DNA of 10,672 nt, from positions 96,005 to 106,676 of the forward strand of contig MU069855.1 of assembly GCA_002284615.2 (NCBI GenBank), given 5' to 3'. Positions 6,979 to 10,672 of the stretch are shown here, piece by piece. Position 1 is the first letter of the stretch; every line of letters begins with the position of its first letter. Position numbers and translations under genes: made by a program. The notes under the pieces are model-generated. The model did not search any database and was not told where the DNA came from. It saw only the letters and a list, made by a program, of their open reading frames with translations. The DNA is from Dunaliella salina. Its lineage: Eukaryota > Chlorophyta > Chlorophyceae > Chlamydomonadales > Dunaliellaceae.

Positions 6979-7156
6979 TCTACATATTTTTACTTATCCT
7001 CTCAAAGGGCCATGAGTCCACCCAAAATAGAAATTAAAGATGGACCAGGAGGATCCTGGCAGCAATTGCTCGCAGGATTGCTTGCCTGCAATTTGAATGG
7101 CACGTCTTCAAAACAAACTGATGTGCGGAATGGGTACCATGAAGGAACTTGCATGC

Positions 7157-7387
7157 GACCAGCCACAAGCAAATCAGCGAAGCAATTTGGTAGAAAGACC
7201 AGCCACAAGCAAATCAGCGAAGCAATTTGGTAGAAGGCCTTGGTAGAAGGACCAGCCACAAGCAAATCAGCGAAGCAATTTGGTAGAAGGCCTTGGTAGA
7301 AGGACCAGCCACAAGCAAATCAGCGAAGCAATTTGGTAGAAGGACCAGCCACAAGCAAATCAGCGGAGCAATTTGGTAGAAGGCCTT
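7157..7387. repeat. 40/53-bp minisatellite, five units
   Basis: Units start at 7157, 7197, 7250, 7303 and 7343. The 40-bp core begins GACCAGCCACAAGCAAATCA and ends AATTTGGTAGAAG. Units 2 and 3 have an extra 13 bp (GCCTTGGTAGAAG), itself a partial copy of the unit end, so there is a repeat within a repeat. Copies differ by only a base or two, so expansion is recent. Unit lengths of 40 and 53 shift the reading frame, so open frames here on the minus strand (repeating L-I-C-L-W-L-V) are not genes. Confidence 0.97.
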
Positions 7388-7676
7388 TCCCCCTTGCAAA
7401 CGTCGCAAGTATTTGTGTGCTGGTATGAAGAGACAACGTATTGCTTGCCTTTTCTCAATTAAATTGACAACAAACTTTCCCTTACTTCAGGACCTGCTCC
7501 TTTTTCGTGACTGCCGGCACTAAGGCATCATGACTCAAGGCTTTCTTATCTTCAGGCATCTTACTTTACCTTCAGGGTTGCATAGCTGCATTTGCTTACA
7601 AGGTAGTACATTGGCAGCTCAGACGATGCAAAAGCAGTCCAAGATTGAGAGCAGAAATAAGCAGTCCCAGATTGAC
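7388..7676. other. Unassigned spacer with a possible minus-strand poly(A) signal
   Basis: No firm gene on the plus strand, although several pyrimidine-rich AG sites occur (TTACTTCAG near 7490, TTATCTTCAG near 7556, TTTACCTTCAG near 7575). A 27-bp-spaced direct repeat (7632 and 7659, AAGCAGTCC plus AGATTGA) gives a Q/K/S-rich reading on the plus strand. On the minus strand TGTAA (7600-7596) lies about 77 nt after the stop of the proposed last exon of the minus-strand gene. Confidence 0.4.
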
Positions 7677-7857
7677 TCAATATTGACTCTCGGAAAGCAA
7701 AAACAACTTGAAGGAAACCCGAGAACAGCATCCTAGGAACTCAGCGACCCATATTGTGGGACAGTTATTGGAACAGCCAGCGCGGTAAGTTCTTAAACAT
7801 CCTGCACCACTTCTGGGCTCAGAACCGATGAGATCTTGCGGATCCACAATTTGGATT
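7677..7857 (-). CDS. Candidate last exon of the minus-strand gene
   Basis: On the minus strand a pyrimidine-rich acceptor (CCTCTCCAATCTACAG) ends at 7858. The frame then reads I-Q-I-V-D-P-Q-D-L-I-G-S-E-P-R-S-G-A-G and on to TGA at 7679-7677. It needs two bases from the exon before, matching a phase-2 GTAAAA donor at 8236 (joint codon AT+A, Ile). TGTAA follows at 7600-7596. The second half is Cys- and Ser-rich and less protein-like, so the true end may be earlier. I recognise no domain. The plus strand also has an open reading here with a GTAAGT at 7784-7789, a competing model. Confidence 0.25.
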
Positions 7858-7941
7858 CTGTAGATTGGAGAGGCTGTCAACAGACCAAAGGTCATGCTAC
7901 AAGGCTATTTTCGTGGTAGCTCATTCCCAGCCATTGAACGC

Positions 7942-8108
7942 TTGGCAAACTCCTAGAGGAAGGATAGAACTCCAAAAGGAAGGACAGAAACGAGGGCGTG
8001 ACCTGGGACGTGATTGGCAAGTTCCAAAAGGAAGGATATAAACAAGGAGTGACCAAGGACATGATTGGCAAACTCCAAAAGGAAGGGTAGAAACAAGGGC
8101 GTGACCTG
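7942..8108. repeat. About 52-bp tandem repeat, imperfect
   Basis: Copies of CCAAAAGGAAGGATAGAAAC followed by a GTGACC block and GATTGGCAA start at 7972, 8024 and 8075 (spacing 52 and 51), with a truncated copy from 7952. Divergence between copies is moderate. On the minus strand it reads as a repeated Y-P-S-F-W-S-L-P, but the 52/51 spacing breaks the frame. It lies wholly in the proposed intron 8236-7858. Confidence 0.92.
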
Positions 8109-8236
8109 ATCCCGCAATGACAACCATCCTTGAGGATCATGCAGCCATGCAAGCCTTTAGACAGCATACAATTCCCGAGCACATCAAAGGTTTATCATGA
8201 AAATAGTGGAGTACAGTTAAAACAGATAGCTTTTAC

Positions 8237-8441
8237 ATCAGCGCCCTGAAGGTACAGTGCAAGGAGGAATCATTCATCCATGCGTACAGCCCAGGTAACT
8301 CCTGCTCAATACGACTGCGGAGCTTCGCTATAACGGGAAGCAGCGGGTGCACAGTCGTAGAGGACCCATTTTCCGGTCTTGCTGCAGGTGCCAGCTTGCT
8401 GCGCTGAAAATGGTGCACTAGTGACACACCCAGCGCATTGC
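8237..8441 (-). CDS. Candidate exon with LHCT motif (possible 2H-phosphoesterase-like)
   Basis: On the minus strand TTGACCTTTTTTCCAG ends at 8442, a strong 3' splice site. The exon then reads (G)-N-A-L-G-V-S-L-V-H-H-F-Q-R-S-K-L-A-P and goes on through H-P-L-L-P-V-I-A-K-L-R-S-R-I-E-Q-E-L-P-G to L-Y-A-W-M-N-D-S-S-L-H-C-T-F-R-A-L. Without splicing the frame stops at TAA 8235-8233, but GTAAAA at 8236 is a possible donor. The pattern of a helix with LR..I, then LY.W....LHxTxRAL, resembles the first HxT half of 2H phosphoesterases (2'-5' RNA ligase-like). I see no second HxT, so the family call is weak. The exon starts with two bases of a split codon, which fits the G left by the donor at 8927. Coding on this strand is fairly convincing, function is not. 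Confidence 0.5.
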
Positions 8442-8927
8442 CTGGAAAAAAGGTCAATGTGTATGGATATACTTGGTCCCAGTGAGAAAGCAGAAACGCA
8501 GGAATGCATATAGAAGTTCGATTCAAGTGCAGGCTGTGGAGAGGATCCATCAGAAAAGAGAGCAAGCGAGCCAAAGATGGCTATATGCTTTGCGTTTGAT
8601 AGTACAAGAAAATGCTGCCTAATCATTAAGGATGTGGTCATTGCTTCTGCTGCTCTGCCACAGCAACAGGAAAACATAATGAGCATCTGAATCCTTCCCA
8701 GGAGCTGATGGACTAAACAGCTCCCTTTCACCTCCACAGATGTCTATGAATCTTGGCGCGTTTCAAAACAGAGCACCATATGCAAAAGATACAAAAGCAT
8801 GCACGGGAACAGAAGCTTCCTTTTTTGAAGACCTCAGCCAGGTCCAATACCTTGCTCCCTGCACTTGACACAAGACCTTTTTCCCCGCAAGACTCAGGCA
8901 TGGCCTTTGGCAACAGCCACAACCCAC

Positions 8928-9006
8928 CTCTGTAGTGTGTTTCACGGTTACCATCTTTGCTTGCAAAAAACCAGTAATCTGGCAAGTGCACTTCATTGAC
9001 AATTCC
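8928..9006 (-). CDS. Candidate internal exon of the same minus-strand gene
   Basis: Acceptor GTTTGTCTTGCTGTAG ends at 9007 (minus strand). The exon of 79 nt reads G-I-V-N-E-V-H-L-P-D-Y-W-F-F-A-S-K-D-G-N and R-E-T-H-Y-R plus one base. It ends at a GTGGGT donor (8927) whose phase 1 matches the exon at 8441, joining as ...H-Y-R-G-N-A-L-G-V. The intron would be 486 nt (8927-8442). The frame also stays open past the donor (G-L-W-L-L-P-K-A-M-P-E-S) to TGA at 8730-8728, so a longer exon or retained intron is possible. No family recognised. Confidence 0.5.
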
Positions 9007-9164
9007 CTACAGCAAGACAAACAAGCAACATATGTTGTAAGCAAACAATTGCAAACACTGATTCCTGGATCACTGATAGATGCAGCATGCATTACAATTG
9101 ATGCATCATCTGCAAGCACTTTTAGAAGGATGCAGATGAGATTTGCTAGAGGGAGGCAGCTGAC

Positions 9165-9467
9165 CTGAGGTTTCTCCATACCTTTTTTCTGGTACATGTG
9201 TGTCGGATGGACAATTTTTGTGCTTGAAAACATGAGAAGAGCATCACAAGCGACGCTGAAAATGTTGTAAAGCCAGCCCTTAACTGATTGAAGGCTCAAG
9301 TCATTCACGTAAGTGATACAATGCCTCAGGCAACACTGGGGCATGCTGCGAAGCGCAAGCAAGCACATATGCATTGGATGTATGGCTCTGGCAGGGCAAA
9401 TTTGGGCATACGAAAAACATGTATCAGCGCATATGCTGACATGACAAGCCCCATGGGATTTTGTCAA
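9165..9467 (-). CDS. Weak candidate upstream exon of the minus-strand gene
   Basis: The minus-strand frame is open from above 9467 and contains T-Y-V-N-D-L-S-L-Q-S-V-K-G-W-L-Y-N-I-F-S and I-V-H-P-T-H-M-Y-Q-K-K-G-M-E-K-P-Q, reaching CAG|GTCAGC at 9165/9164. The donor is phase 0, which suits the exon starting at 9006, with an intron of 158 nt. The upstream end is undefined; an acceptor TTGCGCTTCGCAG ends near 9351 and would remove the first part. The whole frame stays open to 8763 but is very Cys-rich downstream, which argues for an intron there. Confidence 0.25.
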
Positions 9468-9545
9468 TATTCACCTGCTCCAATGCATACATCAAGGTAC
9501 GCCATCTCACAATTTTGGCGCTTCACTTGAAATTGGCTCTCGCAG

Positions 9546-9620
9546 AGCACATGCTGCACTCACTGAGGGGCAGTCAGTGGTTTGGAACTCTTTGCCAAAG
9601 GCCTTTGCTAAACGAGTAGG
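9546..9620 (+). CDS. Candidate penultimate exon, plus-strand gene
   Basis: After ATTGGCTCTCGCAG (ending 9545) the frame reads A-H-A-A-L-T-E-G-Q-S-V-V-W-N-S-L-P-K-A-F and A-K-R-V plus two bases. It is bounded by AGG|GTGTGA at 9620/9621. The frame is also open upstream to a TGA at 9439-9441 (Q-A-P-W-D-F-V-N-I-H-L-L-Q), so the exon could start earlier. Its leftover two bases join the phase of the exon at 9787 (GG+C, Gly). I do not recognise the protein. Confidence 0.35.
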
Positions 9621-9741
9621 GTGTGATCCTCCGGGTCACAAAAAAAGGGGCGGGGGGCTTGTGGTTCCCCTGCTATGGATGCCTACATCTGAACTCATGA
9701 GGTTAACTCTGAACCATCAGGTGAATTGAAAAATGAACAAT

Positions 9742-9775
9742 GCAGAGGGGGCTGCGCCCCCCCTTCACCCTCTGC
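9742..9775 (+). repeat. GC-rich nested hairpin within the proposed intron
   Basis: GCAGAGGG (9742-9749) pairs with CCCTCTGC (9768-9775). A competing inner stem pairs GGGGGC (9747-9752) with GCCCCC (9756-9761) around a TGC loop. It lies in the proposed intron 9621-9786, 11 nt before its acceptor. Confidence 0.85.
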
Positions 9776-9786
9776 TCCTGTACTAG

Positions 9787-9952
9787 CATTAGACCTCCAA
9801 CTCCTGCTTATAATCCAAGCATTGGAGCAGACCACTTTGATGCAGGTCCCTGTGGGCAGCGAAGTATGCATGCAGGAAATGATGGGTTGAGTGCACAGGC
9901 AAAGGAGTTGAGTCAACTGGAGTCATACCTCTCCCTCCACCCCATGCTTTGA
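9787..9952 (+). CDS. Candidate last exon, plus-strand gene
   Basis: A long pyrimidine-rich stretch ending CTCCTGTACTAG (9786) is followed by one base and the frame I-R-P-P-T-P-A-Y-N-P-S-I-G-A-D-H-F-D-A-G, then P-C-G-Q-R-S-M-H-A-G-N-D-G and Q-A-K-E-L-S-Q-L-E-S-Y-L-S-L, stopping at TGA 9950-9952. It reads as a normal soluble C-terminus with a short amphipathic helix. The intron before it (9621-9786, 166 nt) is phase-compatible with the exon at 9546-9620. A TGTAA at 10099-10103, about 147 nt after the stop, could be its poly(A) signal. Family unknown. Confidence 0.45.
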
Positions 9953-10016
9953 CCCTTCCACACAAGGGGGGGTCTCACGGATAAAACTTGTTGCAACGAT
10001 ATCCATGCATGGAGCT

Positions 10017-10046
10017 TGTTTCTGCAGCTCATTGTTTCTGCAGCTC
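10017..10046 (+). repeat. 16-bp tandem duplication of a 3' splice-site-like sequence
   Basis: TGTTTCTGCAGCTC occurs at 10017-10030 and 10033-10046, period 16. Each copy is pyrimidine-rich and ends CAG, like a 3' splice acceptor. The second (CAG 10041-10043) directly precedes the open frame to 10303. Confidence 0.9.
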
Positions 10047-10303
10047 CACTACATTGTTCCTCAACCGTAACAATAATGTTTAAGCGACGTCACAGAATTG
10101 TAAAATCGAATCACAGTTCAGATAGACAGAATGCGTCTTCAGTGGAGAGTGACCTCGGCTGGGCAAGCAAGCTTGACCGAGCATTCAAGAACAGCTCTGG
10201 AATCAGCGCAAAATCAGCCTTCAAACGGTGGTATTCTTACGTCTTGGGGAGGCCCGGATGGCTCGAAGCTTTAATATTTTCAGTGTTGACTGCACCAACA
10301 TAG
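10044..10303 (+). CDS. Candidate terminal exon, basic protein
   Basis: From the acceptor at 10043 the frame begins with two bases of a split codon and reads P-L-H-C-S-S-T-V-T-I-M-F-K-R-R-H-R-I-V-K, then S-D-L-G-W-A-S-K-L-D-R-A-F-K-N-S and F-K-R-W-Y-S-Y-V-L-G-R-P-G-W-L-E, to TAG at 10301-10303. An ATG at 10076 (M-F-K-R-R-H-R) could instead start a 75-residue basic protein with a mildly hydrophobic end (L-E-A-L-I-F-S-V-L). TGTAA motifs at 10448-10452 and 10557-10561 would suit its 3' end. It could belong with the exons at 9.5-9.95 kb if that gene is spliced differently. No domain recognised. Confidence 0.3.
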
Positions 10304-10581
10304 AGGGACACCGCCCCAGGGGGCTCCACCCCAAAAAGTGATCTTGGAAAAAGGTGAAGACAGAACCCACTCAGCACCCACTTGCATGCTCGATGCACTT
10401 AGAAAAAAAAGGCATTTTAGAAGCGTCAAGCAAGGTGTTAAGTACTGTGTAAAGTATAAAGAGAGCAACCCTGTTGCGTTCCAAGCCGAAAGGAAAATCT
10501 CAGGGGATGTGGTGGACTCAAAAAAAAGATTTTTAACCTCTTGTGGCCCCCCTTTTTGTAAGCGTGTGCAAAAGTATGTTG

Positions 10582-10582
<1 letters not shown>
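10304..10582. other. Possible 3' UTR/intergenic
   Basis: No gene seen. It contains a GC-rich patch with small inverted pieces (GCCCCAGGGGGC, 10311-10322), several A-runs and two TGTAA motifs (10448 and 10557) in the plus orientation. Confidence 0.5.

Positions 10583-10672
<90 letters not shown>
10583..10672. repeat. (TG)n microsatellite at the window end
   Basis: Forty-five uninterrupted TG units to the last base; true length unknown. It is the reverse complement of the (AC)n at the other end, so the window is bounded by inverted simple repeats. Confidence 0.98.

Noticed and set aside
7002..7408. Minus-strand repetitive proteins over the minisatellite
   Set aside because: Unit lengths of 40 and 53 shift the frame, so the readings arise from repeat sequence and not selection.
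7157..8108. CRISPR-like array
   Set aside because: Both repeats are directly tandem with no unique spacers of constant size, and the context is eukaryotic.
7892..8182. Minus-strand repetitive protein with Y-P-S-F-W-S-L-P units
   Set aside because: The 52/51 spacing breaks the frame and it overlaps a proposed intron; no motif or start supports it.
8515..8530. tRNA B-box-like GTTCGATTC
   Set aside because: The flanks do not pair as a T-arm and no A-box or acceptor stem is present.
9340..9440. Plus-strand G-C-M-A-L-A-G-Q-I-W-A resembling the A-G-M-Y-A-S-Q-I-W-A block of the LINEs
   Set aside because: Only about ten residues match, and neither flank matches the family. Probably chance, or too decayed to support.
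8763..9467. A single uninterrupted minus-strand gene of about 234 codons
   Set aside because: The downstream half is extremely Cys-rich and unlike a normal protein, while another minus-strand frame from 9006 with a good acceptor reads far better. I treat only the upstream part as a weak exon.
10583..10672. Telomere
   Set aside because: A TG dinucleotide is not a known plant or algal telomere unit (TTTAGGG or TTTTAGGG types).

Overview
The window is eukaryotic nuclear DNA, most likely from a chlorophyte green alga. The evidence is degenerate LINE-type retrotransposons, short exon-like open frames bounded by GT..AG signals in matching phase, long (AC)n/(TG)n microsatellites, several minisatellites, and repeated TGTAA motifs (the green-algal poly(A) signal) at element 3' ends. 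There is no bacterial operon structure, and I found no tRNA, rRNA or CRISPR array. The lineage is an inference; no single gene proves it. Both window ends lie inside dinucleotide repeats, as expected of a contig broken at microsatellites.

Left part (1-3.6 kb): (AC)n runs straight into a possible 3' splice site and a charged, G/S/R-rich exon (99-485). A mostly featureless stretch follows, then a possible RNase H fragment (1572-1823) and the decayed C-terminus of a RNase-H-type LINE (1904-2321) with a small hairpin after its stop. A 33-bp triple repeat and about 1 kb without recognisable genes come next.

Middle (3.6-7.0 kb): three 5'-truncated, inactivated copies of one LINE group. Copy A (+) is split by copy B (-), which is flanked by a perfect 14-bp target-site duplication; removing B and one duplicate rejoins A in frame. 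Copy C (+) lies just downstream with its own 10-bp duplication, and its 5' junction carries a short palindromic tandem array. All three end in TGTAA-containing tails. In B and C the stop codon itself lies inside TTGTAA, within about a dozen bases of the element end.

Right part (7.0-10.7 kb): a 40/53-bp minisatellite, then probable fragments of host genes. On the minus strand (about 9.2 to 7.7 kb) a set of exons with phase-compatible splice sites encodes an unrecognised protein with an LHCT (HxT) motif that weakly suggests a 2H-phosphoesterase fold. One proposed intron contains a 52-bp tandem repeat. On the plus strand a two-exon terminal gene piece (9546-9952) and a separate terminal-exon candidate (10044-10303) precede the closing (TG)n tract. 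All splice models are read by eye and need transcripts. I found no clearly new multi-gene system; the most interesting material is the nested-LINE structure and its 3'- and 5'-end features.
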